Origin: Primulina eburnea
Taxonomy: Eukaryota; Streptophyta; Magnoliopsida; Lamiales; Gesneriaceae
DNA length: 64,000 nucleotides
Assembly (NCBI RefSeq): GCF_022965805.1
Contig: NC_133117.1
Span: 15,461,479 to 15,525,478 of the forward strand
Direction of reading: 5' to 3'
The number at the start of each line of letters is the position of its first letter. The stretch's first letter is position 1. The notes under the pieces were generated by a model, which saw nothing but the letters and a program-made list of their open reading frames with translations, was not told the DNA's origin and did no database searches. Below are positions 34,555-45,844 of this stretch, in pieces. Position numbers and translations under genes: made by a program.

Positions 34555-37500
34555 AACAATCAGCGGAAAAGTGCAGGGATTCACCAGGTAACTGATTTAT
34601 CTGCTATTACTGCACAACTTGATGTTTTAAACAGGAAACTGGATGGCTTGAACATGGGTGGCACGACTATGCGTTTGCAAGAGGTATTCTGTGAGAAATG
34701 TGGGGGTGAGAACTATGTGAAAGACTGTCAAGATGACAATCCATTCTATGTGCCCGAAGGAGCACCTGTGCATTAAGTGGGAGTCCAAAACCGCCCAAGG
34801 CATGACCCTTATTCGAACACATACAATCTTGGGTGGAGGCAACATCCTAACTTCTCATGGGGCGGTCAAAACAGTCAAACTAGACCGCAAGGAGGACAAC
34901 AATATGGCAAACAACCAATGTACAGATCCGATCCTCCTAGAGAAGAAAAGTCCAACTTGGAGCAAATGATGTCTAAGTTTATTTCATCCACTGAAACTAG
35001 ACTTCAAAATCAAGATGCGTCGATTAAGGGGCTCGAAACTCAGATTGGGCAATTGGCCAAGATGATAGCAAATCGAGAGCCGGGCACCTTGCCAAGCAAC
35101 ACCGAAACTAATCCAAAAGAGCAAGTGAAGGCCATTGAGTTGAAGAGTGGAAAGATTTTGGAGCCTAGAGAGAAAGAGAAAAGCCAAGTATCGGATGAGC
35201 ATGCTGAGGCATCAAAAGGTAAGTCATCTAACTCTACACCAACACCCACGGCACATCCTAAGATTGTTATCCCCCCGCCTTTCCCTGCAGCATTGAAAAA
35301 GGCAAAACTAGATGCACAATTCGGTAAATTTCTTGAGGTGTTTAAAAAATTGCATATCGATATTCCCTTTGCCGATGCTTTAATGCAAATGACTAGTTAT
35401 GCCAAATTCTTGAAGGACATCTTAGCTAACAAGCGAAAATTGGAAGATCACATGACAGTGAACTTGACTGAGAGTTGCTCTGCTTTGGTGCAAAACAAAA
35501 TCCCACCGAAACTAAAAGACCCAGGGAGTTTTTCTATCCCTTGCATGATTGGTGATGTTGTTTTTCGTAAAGCGTTGTGTGATCTTGGTGCAAGTATTAA
35601 TCTGATGCCCTTATCTATTTTCAGGAAACTCGGATTAGGAGAGCCTAAGCCGACGAGGATGTCTTTACAACTGGCTGACAGGTCTGTCAAGTACCCCCGC
35701 GGAGTGATTGAGGATGTGCTAGTGAAAGTGGACAAATTAATTTTCCCTGCGGACTTCGTGGTGCTTGATATGGAGGAGGATGCGGAGATGCCTCTGATTT
35801 TGGGTAGACCGTTCCTTGCAACTGGCAAGGCACTGATTGATGTGCAAGATGGGAAGTTGAAACTGAGAGTGGGCGAGGATGAGATTACTTTCGATGTTTT
35901 TCATGCACTTAAGCACACACTACATTTTGATAGTTGTTTTAGAATTGATGCTTTGGACTCTCTTGTGTCTCATTATGTGCAGGATACTTTTAGGGACCCG
36001 GTGGAGGCCACTATCACCACTGAATTGGGAGAAGAGGAATTGGATGAAGAGAAAGCTGAAATCGTGGCACACTTGAATGCCAACCTTCCATGGAGAAAGC
36101 CGATGAGGATGCGACTGGAGGATCTAGGAGAACGAAGAGATTTGACCTCTCAAAGGTCAAGCATCGAGGAGCCACCCACACTTGAGCTAAAGCCGTTGCC
36201 TCCACACCTCAAGTACGTTTACTTAGGTGAGAATACCACATTACCTGTCATTATTTCTGCCGCTTTGACAGATGTGATGGAAGCAAAACTAGTGGAGGTT
36301 CTAAAAGCGCACAAGGGAGCATTTGCATGGAAGGTGGCGGATATCAAAGGGATCAATCCCTCAGTCTGCATGCACAAGATATTGATGGAAGACAAGTACT
36401 CACCTCTTGTGCAACCTCAGCGAAGATTGAATCCTAAGATGCAAGAGGTAGTGAAAGCTGAGACGATTAAGCTTCTCGATGCAGGTATTATCTATCCTAT
36501 ATCTGATAGTTCATGGGTAAGTCCTGTTCAATGTGTGCCAAAGAAGGGTGATATTACTGTGATTACAAATGATAAGAATGAACTAATACCCACCAGGACT
36601 GTCACGGGATGGCGTGTATGCATTGACTATAGGAAATTGAATGATGCCACCCGAAAAGACCACTTTCCCCTCCCTTTTATTGATCAAATGCTTGAGAGGT
36701 TAGCGGGTCATGAGTTTTATTGTTTTCTAGATGGGTATTCTGGGTATAACCAAATCATGATTGTGCCCGAGGACCAAGAGAAAACCACTTTCACTTGTCC
36801 TTATGGCACTTTTGCTTTTAGAAGAATGCCCTTTGGTTTGTGTAATGCACCCGCCACCTTTCAACGTTGCATGACCGCTATATTCCATGATATGATAGAA
36901 ACTTTCTTGAAATATTTATGGATGACTTCTCTATTTTCGGACCGTCTTTTGATGACTGTTTGCAGAACTTGCAGGTGGTGTTGATGAGATGCAAGGAAAC
37001 CAACTTGGTGCTCAATTGGGAAAAGTGCCATTTCATGGTACAAGAGGGCATTGTCCTAGGGCACAAGATTTCGGAGCACGGGATAGAGGTGGACAAGGCG
37101 AAAGTGGAAGTCATCAAGAAGTTACCACCTCCGGCGTCCATAAAGGGAGTTAGAAGTTTTCTAGGCCACGCCGGTTTTTATCTGCGTTTCATAAAAGATT
37201 TTTCAAAAATTGCAAAACCTCTCTCTTCTTTACTTATGAAAGATGTGCCATTTGATTTCACTTCTGACTGTTTACAGGCATATGAGAATCTGAAAGAGCG
37301 CTTGGTGACGGCTCCTGTCTTGGTGGCACCGGATTGAGATCTACCTTTCGAGATAATGTGCGACGCCAGCGACACTGCAGTGGGGGCCGTGCTTGGCCAG
37401 CGACAAAACAAGGTATTTCATACAATCTACTATGCAAGTAAGACCTTAGATGAGGCTCAATTAAATTATGCAACAACTGAGAAGGAATTACTAGCCGTAG

Positions 37501-39077
37501 TGTTTGCACTTGACAAATTTCATTCATACCTTGTTTTGTCCAAAATAATTGTTTTCACTGATCATTCGGCCCTCAAATATTTACTTGCTAAAAAAGATGC
37601 AAAGCCACGCTTACTTCGGTGGATATTATTGTTGCAAGAGTTTGATTTAGAGATCAAGGACAAGAAGGGTGTTGAGAATGTGGTAGCAGATCATTTGTCT
37701 AGATTAGAATGTATTTGTAATGATTCTGTTGAGCATGATATCAATGATTGGTTCCCGGATGAGAAACTATTTGAGGTGAGAAATTGTCCATGGTCTGCAA
37801 ATTTCGCTAACTATCTTGTCACAGGCACACCTCCACCAAACCTATCTTTTCACCAACAAAAGAAATTCTTTTCTGACGTGAAATACTATTTTTGGGAGGA
37901 ACCGTTCTTGTTTAAGATTTGTGCAGATTCCATGATAAGACGGTGTGTTGCGGAGGAAGAGTTTTATAAGATTCTCAACCATTGCCATGATCGTGAGGTA
38001 GGTGGTCACTTTGGACCAACGAGGACGGCATCTAAGGTACTTGAATGTGGCTTTTATTGGCCAACCCTCTTTAAAGATGCTCGTTCTTATGTGCTACATT
38101 GTGATAAATGCCAACGGTCAGGTAACATCTCTAACCGTCACGAAATGCCTTTAAATAATATCATTGAGTGTGAGGTTTTTGATGTATGGGGGATAGATTT
38201 CATGGGACCGTTTCCCAGTTCTTTCACGAAAAAATACATTTTGGTGGCGGTGGATTATGTGTCTAAGTGGGTAGAGGCGGAAGCATACGCCACTAATGAT
38301 GCTCAAGTGGTTCTAAAATTTTTGAAGAAAAATATTTTTAACCGCTTTGGAACACCACGAGCAATCATTAGTGATGGTGGCACTCATTTTTGCAACAAAC
38401 TATTTGAAAAACTTTTGAGCAAATATGGTGTCACACATAAAATCTCTACCCCTTATCACCCCCAGACGAGCGGTCAAGTGGAAGTGTCGAACCGAGAGAT
38501 AAAGAGAATTCTGGAGAAAGTGGTAGGTGTCAGTAGGAAAGATTGTTCGGTAAGATTAGATGATGCTCTTTGGGCGTATAGGACTGCTTTTAAAACACCT
38601 ATAGGCACTACACCGTATAGGCTTTTGTTTGGTAAAGCATGTCATCTACCTGTTGAGTTAGAGCATCGAGCATACTGGGCCACAAAAGCGCTAAACTTTA
38701 ATTTTACTGATGCAGGTGAACAGCGGTTGCTTCAATTGGACCAGTTGGAGGAATTTCGAAACTTGGCCTATGATCTTGCACTGTCTTACAAGGAGAAAAC
38801 CAAAAAGGCTCATGACAAGAGAATCATCGAGAGAGAATTTAAAGTGGGTGAAAGTGTTCTGCTCTACAACTCCCGGTTGCGCTTGTTTCCCGGTAAATTG
38901 AAGTCGCGATGGTCCGGTCCATTCGTGATCTCGAAAATTTATCCATCGGGAGCTGTCGAATTGAAAGATGGGAAGGACGGGACATTCACGGTCAATGCCC
39001 AGCGCCTCAAGCACTACATGGGTGGCACAGTTGAGCCACAACTTGGAATCACACGGTTCCAAGATAATCCGAACTGA
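34555..39077 (+). pseudogene. Athila gag end and pol
   Basis: Gag continues but its knuckle reads CEKCGGENYVKDC (His to Asn) and a TAA follows at 34774-34776. The long frame 34777-36984 has protease (CDLGASINLMP, about residue 267 of that frame) and RT up to PFGLCNAPATFQRC. A one-base loss near 36910 shifts the frame just before the catalytic FMDDF (36918-36932). TGA at 37336 sits where RT passes into RNase H. Then 37356-39077 is open: RNase H ([25 protein letters not shown]), integrase zinc region, core [15 protein letters not shown] and [11 protein letters not shown] (D, D, E), ending KHYMGG. Three point lesions on an otherwise complete pol fit the low LTR divergence. Confidence 0.93.
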
Positions 39078-39255
39078 GACGGACCGACAGTCAAGCTCTC
39101 GACTATAAATTGAGAACTATTCTTTTTCTCTTATCTTGCATTTAATTCAATTTTAATTATTGTCATCTTTATTCGTATTTAATGTTCATCTCGTTTCTTG
39201 TTCTTCATTTTTGCTTTTTTTTAAAAAAAAAAATGCGATTCTGGACAGAAAGTTG

Positions 39256-39422
39256 GCGCTCGGGCGGTATTTTTGTACCGCTCGAGCGCAAAACCCAACT
39301 CGGCTTACAGAAAGTTGGCGCTCGGGCGGTGATTTCCTACCGCTCGAGCGCTCCCGAATACCTCTGAATTTTAAGTCCAGAGTGGTTGACGCTCGAGCGG
39401 TAACTTTTTACCGCTCGAGCGC
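39256..39422. repeat. Internal Athila hairpin array between pol and third ORF
   Basis: Three hairpins with the LTR-type arms (GCGCTCGGGCGGT / ACCGCTCGAGCGC), each preceded by the same CAGAAAGTTG-like stretch. Arm starts are 39256, 39277, 39318, 39339, 39389 and 39410, giving spacings 21, 41, 21, 50 and 21. A TTTTAAAC stretch follows at about 39427. Same motif and spacing as the LTR array, placed directly before ORF3. Confidence 0.92.
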
Positions 39423-39479
39423 GATGCCTTTTAAACGCGAGATCCCCTTTTCTTTCTTCATTCTGCACGAAATCTCCCC

Positions 39480-39535
39480 CCAAATTTTCTCTCAATCCCT
39501 AACTCTCTTCCCTCTCCTCTCATCTTCTTGCAGGG
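39480..39535 (+). promoter_or_regulatory. Possible splice acceptor before Athila ORF3
   Basis: A pyrimidine-rich stretch (CTCTTCCCTCTCCTCTCATC) ends TTCTTGCAG at 39534, followed by G. It could serve splicing of a subgenomic RNA for ORF3, as proposed for env-like genes of Athila elements. Not proven by sequence alone. Confidence 0.45.
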
Positions 39536-39638
39536 AATCACTCCAACCATCAAGAATCAAGCTTCGTGGGCACGCTCCTCCTTCGGATTTCACGCGTCAT
39601 CTTCTCCGATTCCCCCACAATCTCTCTCCTCCACTCCT

Positions 39639-40775
39639 ATGGCTCCAAAGAAGAAACAAAGAGGTACTTCCGTTTCTTCGACTTTTGATAGGCATCGCTT
39701 TGTTAGTGAGGAAGCTCGGGCTAGGTATGAGCATGCTAAGATAAATAGAAATCCGATAGTGGAGAGGGGATTCCGAAAACAACATGAAGATAGGCACGTA
39801 GAAACTCGGATAGAATTGGAACGGCGTGGATGGGAAACTTTTTCCAATCATCCTAAGGCGGCGGTAGTTTCGGTGGTGCGTGAATTTTACGCAAATGCTA
39901 TGGAGGGGAGAAATGGGACGGTGTTTGTTCGGGGTGTTCATGTCCCGTATGACTCGGCAACTATCAATGCACTTTTGGAAACGGCGGAGGTCGACATTTC
40001 TCATTTTGAGGCTTTAGCCGCTGACCCGAACTATGACTTGATCATCACAGCGCTATGCCATCCGGGTGCGGGTGCTATGTGGAAACCATTGGGCGGACCG
40101 CCGAGCTGCTTCGACGAGAAATTCTTAACCGCTGACGTTGCCATGTGGTACTTATTTGTGGTCCGACGGATGATGCCGGTCTCGCATAAGAGCGAGGTCC
40201 AAAAGGAACGAGCGGTTCTCCTTTTTGCGTTAACTCACGGCTACGACGTGAATGTGGGCACACTGATCAACTCTCAAATCATGTTGTGTGCTCGCAACAG
40301 TCACGTCGGTCTGTTCTTCCCGACGATTATATCCGAGTTGTGTGCCCGTGCGGGAGTTCTATTCCGGGACGACGAGGAATGGATAACCATGAAGCCGATC
40401 TGTATCGACGACTGGAAAAGGAAGAATGCAAAGCGCCAAATCGACTTCCCCTCTCCCGAGGAAGATGTAGGTGGTTCTAGCACCGCCGCTGCACGTCCCC
40501 GTCTACCACCACCCCGCCGGAGAACTCAAACCGATATGATGGCTGAGAATCTCGCCTTCCAAACGTATCAGGGTCAATTCAACTCATATGTCACCGACCA
40601 TCTATCGCACATTGACTCCATGATGCGCTCGCTACTTGTGCAAGGAGGCACTGAACCAGGGACCGTGCCGCCATCTCCGCTACCTCCTCCCCCATTCCAG
40701 TTCCAGTATGATTATTACCAGCACGGGGGTGCCGCCGGAGTGCAACCGCCGGAACATGACGAGGATGAGCCTTGA
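39639..40775 (+). CDS. Athila third ORF (plant transposon protein domain, env-like position)
   Basis: An intact frame of 378 codons from ATG 39639 (MAPKKKQRGTS), with a basic nuclear-localisation-like start. An upstream extension to 39528 has no ATG. Core: AAVVSVVREFYANAMEGRNG, VRGVHVPYDSATINALLE, then LLFALTHGYDVNVGTLI. This fits the domain found in a third ORF of many plant Athila-like elements, whose role is unknown. The tail is Pro-rich (PPSPLPPPPFQFQ) and acidic. No signal peptide or membrane segment is visible, so it does not look like a classical envelope protein. It is the only fully open Athila ORF. Confidence 0.85.
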   Translation: MAPKKKQRGTSVSSTFDRHRFVSEEARARYEHAKINRNPIVERGFRKQHEDRHVETRIELERRGWETFSNHPKAAVVSVVREFYANAMEGRNGTVFVRGVHVPYDSATINALLETAEVDISHFEALAADPNYDLIITALCHPGAGAMWKPLGGPPSCFDEKFLTADVAMWYLFVVRRMMPVSHKSEVQKERAVLLFALTHGYDVNVGTLINSQIMLCARNSHVGLFFPTIISELCARAGVLFRDDEEWITMKPICIDDWKRKNAKRQIDFPSPEEDVGGSSTAAARPRLPPPRRRTQTDMMAENLAFQTYQGQFNSYVTDHLSHIDSMMRSLLVQGGTEPGTVPPSPLPPPPFQFQYDYYQHGGAAGVQPPEHDEDEP

Positions 40776-42049
40776 TCAGGGGAGTTTACTGTTTCCCCTT
40801 TCTTTTTATTTTTGCATATTCCATCTTGCATTTGCATTCATGAGTTCTTTTTGTTCTTATTGTGTGTTTCGTTTTGTGCTATGAGGGCATTGCACAACTC
40901 AAGTATGAGGGGGTGGGTAGTTTGTTTTGTTTGTCTAGTTAATTGGCTTAGTTTCGTTGCATTTCTTTTGTTTGGTGTCGTTTATGGTGAGAAGACATGT
41001 TTATGAGCCAATGATGATGGTGAATTGATAGTTTAAAAAAATATTGATTGGGTCACTTCGTGAAAGATACTCGTGATTGTTAAAGCATGAATTATGGTAT
41101 AAATTTTGAACTTTTTAAGCACATATGTGTGGGGGCTAGAATTTTGTAGGAATAATGGTGAAATTTGAATGTTTTGTGTAGTTAACTTGAAAGACATCAT
41201 TTACAAGTTGATTTAGCATGTAAACCCGTGGAAATAAGTCACTGATTGGGATCGTGAATGAGAGCAATTGATGTGCCTTGAACTTTACATATACCTCCTT
41301 CCCGATGCACTGAATTTACATATTATACTCTTGACCAGCTATTATCCAAAAGTTATATATTCTTAGCCTAGGGAGTACATTTGTGAAAATTGTGCATCAA
41401 CATGTTGAAATAACAAAGTTTCTTGCAAAAAGATCTTTGAGAAAAAAAAGGAGATGTAAGGTGAGGGGGAAGCCGAAATAAAGGGAATGAAATTCTATTC
41501 CTAGGCTAAAAGTTGGAGATTTAAGGAGACGAGGAAAGTCAGACGAAAAATCTTGACAACTGCACAATGAAAATGATCGGTGTACTCCCAACTTTAAGCC
41601 ATTTGAGCTTATTTTCCTTCTTTTCGACACCCTTATCTGCACTTAAAAATTTAATAAAGTTCAAATGATGGTTAGTGATGAATGGACACGGGGGTGCATG
41701 ATAGTGAGACTTGTATTGAAGTGTTAATTGAGTGACTCGCATGATTTGATGATTGATCTATTTGAAGTACGAATGACTAGACCCATCATGACACACACAC
41801 ACGTTCAAATTAGTGTCAAGATTTATGTGTAGATGAGAATGAGTATTCGTTTGCGATTTGACTTGACTATGATTGGTAGTGGGAAAGTAAACTGAGGCAT
41901 GAGCATAAACGTGTCAACTCACCATCGACATTTAATGGTGTTGGTTAGTTCTTGTTGGAGTCTTTTATTTATTTTTGTTGTGTTTATTTAGAGTCTCGTG
42001 CTTTAACCTGTTTTGCTTGAGGGCAAGCAAAAGGTTAGTATGAGGGGGT
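40776..42049 (+). other. Athila 3' untranslated region with two polypurine tracts
   Basis: No credible coding. AGTATGAGGGGGT occurs at about 40903 and again at about 42038, the latter directly before the 3' LTR and so the plus-strand primer. The upstream copy may be an internal polypurine tract. Confidence 0.7.
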
Positions 42050-43530
42050 TGATAAGTGGTGTTTTTACGTGTTTATTGCATTAGTTTTAGTTGTGTTTAC
42101 ATTGTGCATGCATGCATTTCATTTACATTTTGTTCATTTTATAGTAATTATTTGCATTTTATCATGTCTCACTTGTGTGTGATGAATCTGCAGGAAAAAT
42201 GGTCGGAAAACGGAAAATATAGCAAAGTGAATAAACTGAAGAAGTTGGACAGAAACTTGGCGCCCGAGCGGTACATTTCTACCGCCCGGGCACGAGAAGT
42301 GAAAAAAATTGAAAGACATTACAGAAGGTTGGCGCCCGAGCGGTACATTTCTACCGCCCGGGCGCGAGAAGACGAAGTGCCGAGACAGAGATTTGGCGCT
42401 CGGGCGGTGATTTTCTACCGTCCGAGCGCGAATGCTGCACCAGCCGAGCAACATTATAGAAACTTGGCGCTCGAGCGGTACTTCTCTACCGCCCGAGCGC
42501 CGCTTATTTTTGGAAAGTTTCATTCGCGATTTCTTACCTTAATTTGGATGGTGGTTGTTATGGAAAGGGGATGGCACGAATTTTGGGCATTCATTCAGAC
42601 AGATTTTCAGAGCCACAAAGGATTTTGGAGAGCTTTTGCACTTGGATTGAAGATTCGACGATTTCCGGGCATCGTTCTTCGCAGATTTCGTCACGCCTAG
42701 TATTTCTAGTTTATTTTCCTTTGTTTAAACATTGTTTTGCTTATTTTAATTATGAATTCTAGTAGCTAACTTTCATATTTGTTGGGAGTAAAGGGGATCC
42801 TACCCCAAACTTTGATCTAGTTCATTTATATTTCGATTTGTGATTTATTCTTGATTATTCTACGATTTTCGTTGTGTCGTTGAGCGTAGCTAACTTTAAC
42901 GACAATTTTGTATCCCGAGTGAGTTCGAGAGAATAACTAGTGATAGGATCGAGTGGTATAATTCGCGGATCTACAATTTACATAGATATATGAAATTGGA
43001 TACGTGCCGATAGTCATAGTCCTTAGGGTCGAAAACTAGGGGGTTTCATAAATCGAAATGCGATTCATTCTTGATAAATAATTAAAGACATTTAATTACT
43101 TCATTGAGTGAATTAGTTTGGCATAGCTCGAGAGAGTGTGTTCAATTGAATAGGAAATCCTGTCGGAAGCGTAGAACACAATCGAACGAATTAATTAATT
43201 AATAAGGGGTAGGTGAACCAGAATTCCCAAAAAATTCTTTTATCATTTGAAATTTAATCCATTGATTTAGCATTCATATTTCATCATTTAATCTTTGAGC
43301 TTGTTTATTTAAATTTTCTTGAATTTTATTAGTCATTAAACAAACAATCAAATTTCGTCGCTAAAGTTTTAATAACTAAAATAATAATTGTTAAACACAG
43401 TCTTCAGTGGAACGATACTCGTACTTACGTACACTATATTATAACTTGACATCATGCGCTTGCGATTTATTTTGAGCATACAAAATCATATTTTTATTGG
43501 GGATTTTACTGTGCAAGTTTTGCTCGATCA
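42050..43530 (+). repeat. Athila 3' LTR
   Basis: 1481 bp, TGATAAGTGG to GCTCGATCA, followed by TSD ATTAG. The hairpin array at 42260-42500 keeps four hairpins; one arm carries a T in place of C (TACCGTCCGAGCGC). Confidence 0.95.
42260..42500. repeat. Athila 3' LTR hairpin array
   Basis: Four hairpins as in the 5' LTR, first arms at 42260 and 42281 (21 bp), last arm starting 42488. Order and spacing agree with the 5' copy within one base. Confidence 0.93.
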
Positions 43531-43535
43531 ATTAG

Positions 43536-43755
43536 TAACCTGGATTTCATGATTACTTGAGTCACTGTGAGATTTAGCATTGAGACACAACGATTTTGAA
43601 GGGGTTTTGGGGCCCGGTGTTGCAACACCTGAGGTAACACCGCAGGTTGACTTGTAGTCAGCACTTTTCCTTGAAAACAAAAGTGTTCGTAGATAGTACG
43701 TCCATTGGAATTCTGTTAAATTTCCTGTAAAAAAACAACAATATACCAGAATCAA
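43536..43755 (-). pseudogene. Copia-2 gag, N-terminal fragment
   Basis: The minus-strand frame ends SSNHEIQVTN at the insertion point and continues as YDELTFEG in 21083-20333. Only about 25 bp separate it from the primer site, so most of the usual Sirevirus gag N-terminus and leader is deleted. It contains the perfect palindrome GGTGTTGCAACACC near 43618. Confidence 0.7.
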
Positions 43756-43777
43756 TCACCTAGTGTATCAAGCGTTG

Positions 43778-43789
43778 GCTCTGATATCA
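43778..43789 (-). other. Copia-2 primer binding site (tRNA-iMet type)
   Basis: Minus-strand TGATATCAGAGC, one base from the canonical TGGTATCAGAGC, next to the LTR end at 43792. Confidence 0.85.
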
Positions 43790-43791
43790 CT

Positions 43792-44624
43792 TGAAATGAA
43801 TGTTGCTCATAAACGTACATAAAATAAATTAAAATATTGTGTGTATCAGTAGTTAGTGTTGTGCTCTGTGTTGTCAACATGAGCACACAACATGCAGCGA
43901 AAATTGATTATTTAACACACACGTAAACTTAAATAAATAAACACTGAATTTAAATTATGCACAAGTACGAATACTTGTGCAATGACTCGTGGCCAAAAAT
44001 TCACTAGAAAAATTATGTAAATCATTTACACCAAAACAATACTAGTGAGTATAACAAAATTTAATTCCTTGACACTCCAAAGAATTAACATGCATCAAAA
44101 TAAACCACATAAAAACTAGATGCATAAACCAAAGTTGCTTAAAACAAATAAAAAACACTCTTTGATCAACACTCTGCGTCAGTGTTGTTCATGAGTGTTG
44201 TCAACACCAATCAGCAACACGGAAGGTCAGTGACTCAATCACACAAAGGCTTCGCACGAAAATATTCAATATCTGAACTATGTGTGTGTTTAGGAAAAAA
44301 CTCCAGCAGCTCTCCTGCGCTGCAAAGTGAAAGACCGATCACATGAAAACTTCTCATAAAAAAAGGCTCGTCTCTCCTATACATTTTTTTTATGAAAGAA
44401 CTCTTCTGTCGACCTCTACGTGCACTCCGAAAACCTCCAGCTGATCATCTCCACAACAAAGTGATCACACGTCACACAAAACTTCAACAGCTATACAATA
44501 AAGTGACCAACCGATCACATAAAAACTGCAGAACAAATATATGTTGGACTCTTATAATTTCTTCTCTGTGAAAAGCTCTCTTTTTTCCAACTCTCTCCTC
44601 TAGACCTTTGCGGCCTTGAGGTTC

Positions 44625-44707
<83 letters not shown>

Positions 44708-44973
44708 CTTGACCTAAAAACTATTCCATAAAAAAGTTATTGAAAAAATGAAAAAATAATAGTTTATTAGGAATAAAATTCTATTAAACAGGGATAAAAT
44801 ATCATAAAGATAAAAACATATTAAAAACAAATCCTATAATATCTAGAGATGAATCAACCAAGATCTTATCATATAGAAATAAATCAATCAAAATTTTATA
44901 ATCTAGAAAGGCAAAATTTTTAAAATGATAATATCACTTTAGCTAAATAATAAAGGAATAAATATTTCTTTCA
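43792..44973 (-). repeat. Copia-2 5' LTR
   Basis: 1182 bp, TGAAATGAAT to ATTTCTTTCA, with TSD GAGGA outside. A (TA)n tract at 44628-44705 is about 50 bp longer than in the 3' LTR. Many small differences from the 3' LTR show that this is older than the Athila insertion. Confidence 0.93.
44628..44705. repeat. (TA)n microsatellite
   Basis: About 77 bp of pure TA repeats inside the Copia-2 5' LTR, at the place of the short TA tract (13200-13227) of the other LTR. Confidence 0.92.
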
Positions 44974-44978
44974 GAGGA

Positions 44979-45827
44979 GATACATATAGAAATTGTATGC
45001 ATGCATGGTCACCATCAAATTGCAAAAAAGCCAAATAAATTCTTAATTATATAGATAAAATGGAGGAAGTTGAAAGACTTTCTTTTCCAATCTACACATG
45101 CAATTTTCAACTCTCCTCATTGATTGAATGTGAAAAAAAAGGTGAACATGAGTGATTTTTTTAAGGAAAAATAACCACCCTTTTCAGCTTCCTTTCCCAA
45201 TTTAAAACCATCTTTTTTCTACCATTTACAATTTTCAGGCGTCATCCAATTTCTTTGGTGAGATTCATCTTGCCAAAATTTTACTATAAGAAATAATCAG
45301 AAAGTTTGCAATAAAATCATGAAATATGACCCCAAATCAACAATTCTAATATTTGACCAGCTTTAATTGAGCTTCAAAAAATTATCTTTTCCAACTAGAA
45401 AATAAATTAATTGCTTTTATTTTTCTGAAAATTTTTTGGTGATGTGTAATGGTTTACGATGATCTATTTCTTATTATTATTTGAGCTTTGCCACAAGATA
45501 AAAAGATCAATTTTCAATTTTGTTTTCAGTTTTTGACTGAATTTGCTTAGTGACAAATAAGCGAATGGTAGTTTGAAAAGATCGATATTTTTCTAAAAAA
45601 TTTGGAATCAGTAATAAGATAACAATGGCATATAATTATTTTATATGATGTATTTTTCAAAAATAATATAAAGCACTACAATGAAATTATTCTTTTTCCA
45701 TGAAAATTGTGCCCATGTTTTTACTTGATTCATATATATTATTATCATTATTTTACTTGCGTTCTGCATGTGTATTCTTCTCTAGTATATATAAAAAAAT
45801 TTAAATGTGTTAATCTCACAATGGAGA
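44979..45827. other. AT-rich spacer, nothing recognised
   Basis: Between the Copia-2 TSD and the CACTA end. Poly-A/T rich, no reading frame with family motifs, no LTR signature. Confidence 0.5.
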
Positions 45828-45844
45828 CACTACAAAAAATATAT

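Larger units (their letters stand above)
21084..43530 (+). mobile_element. Athila-lineage Ty3/gypsy element with two nested insertions
   Basis: LTRs 21084-22555 and 42050-43530 start TGATAAGTGG and end GCTCGATCA. A perfect TSD ATTAG lies at 21079-21083 and 43531-43535. The primer site TGGCGCCGTTGCCGGGGA matches tRNA-Asp, the usual Athila primer. Order: gag, protease, RT, RNase H, integrase, spacer with hairpins, third ORF, polypurine tract. The LTR copies differ by about 15 substitutions and an 8-bp indel, so the insertion is young. Without its two insertions it is about 11.4 kb. It is disabled by a stop in gag, a frameshift in RT, a stop before RNase H and the insertions. Confidence 0.95.
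12368..44973 (-). mobile_element. Copia-2: Sirevirus-like Ty1/copia element, heavily interrupted
   Basis: Two LTRs (12368-13499 and 43792-44973) begin TGAAAGGAAT / TGAAATGAAT and end ATTCCTTTCA / ATTTCTTTCA. They are flanked by a perfect TSD GAGGA (12363-12367, 44974-44978). Minus-strand order: 5' LTR, primer site, shortened gag, protease, integrase, RT-RNase H, a third-ORF remnant, polypurine tract, 3' LTR. Gag with the CX2CX4HX4C knuckle and the protease-proximal CSRHMTG and LISISQLC motifs are typical of the SIRE/Maximus (Sirevirus) lineage. It hosts a PIF/Harbinger element in pol and the whole Athila element in gag. Confidence 0.93.

Noticed and set aside
39528..39638. N-terminal extension of Athila ORF3
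   Set aside because: No ATG; it overlaps the pyrimidine tract and possible splice acceptor. ATG 39639 with MAPKKKQR is the better start.
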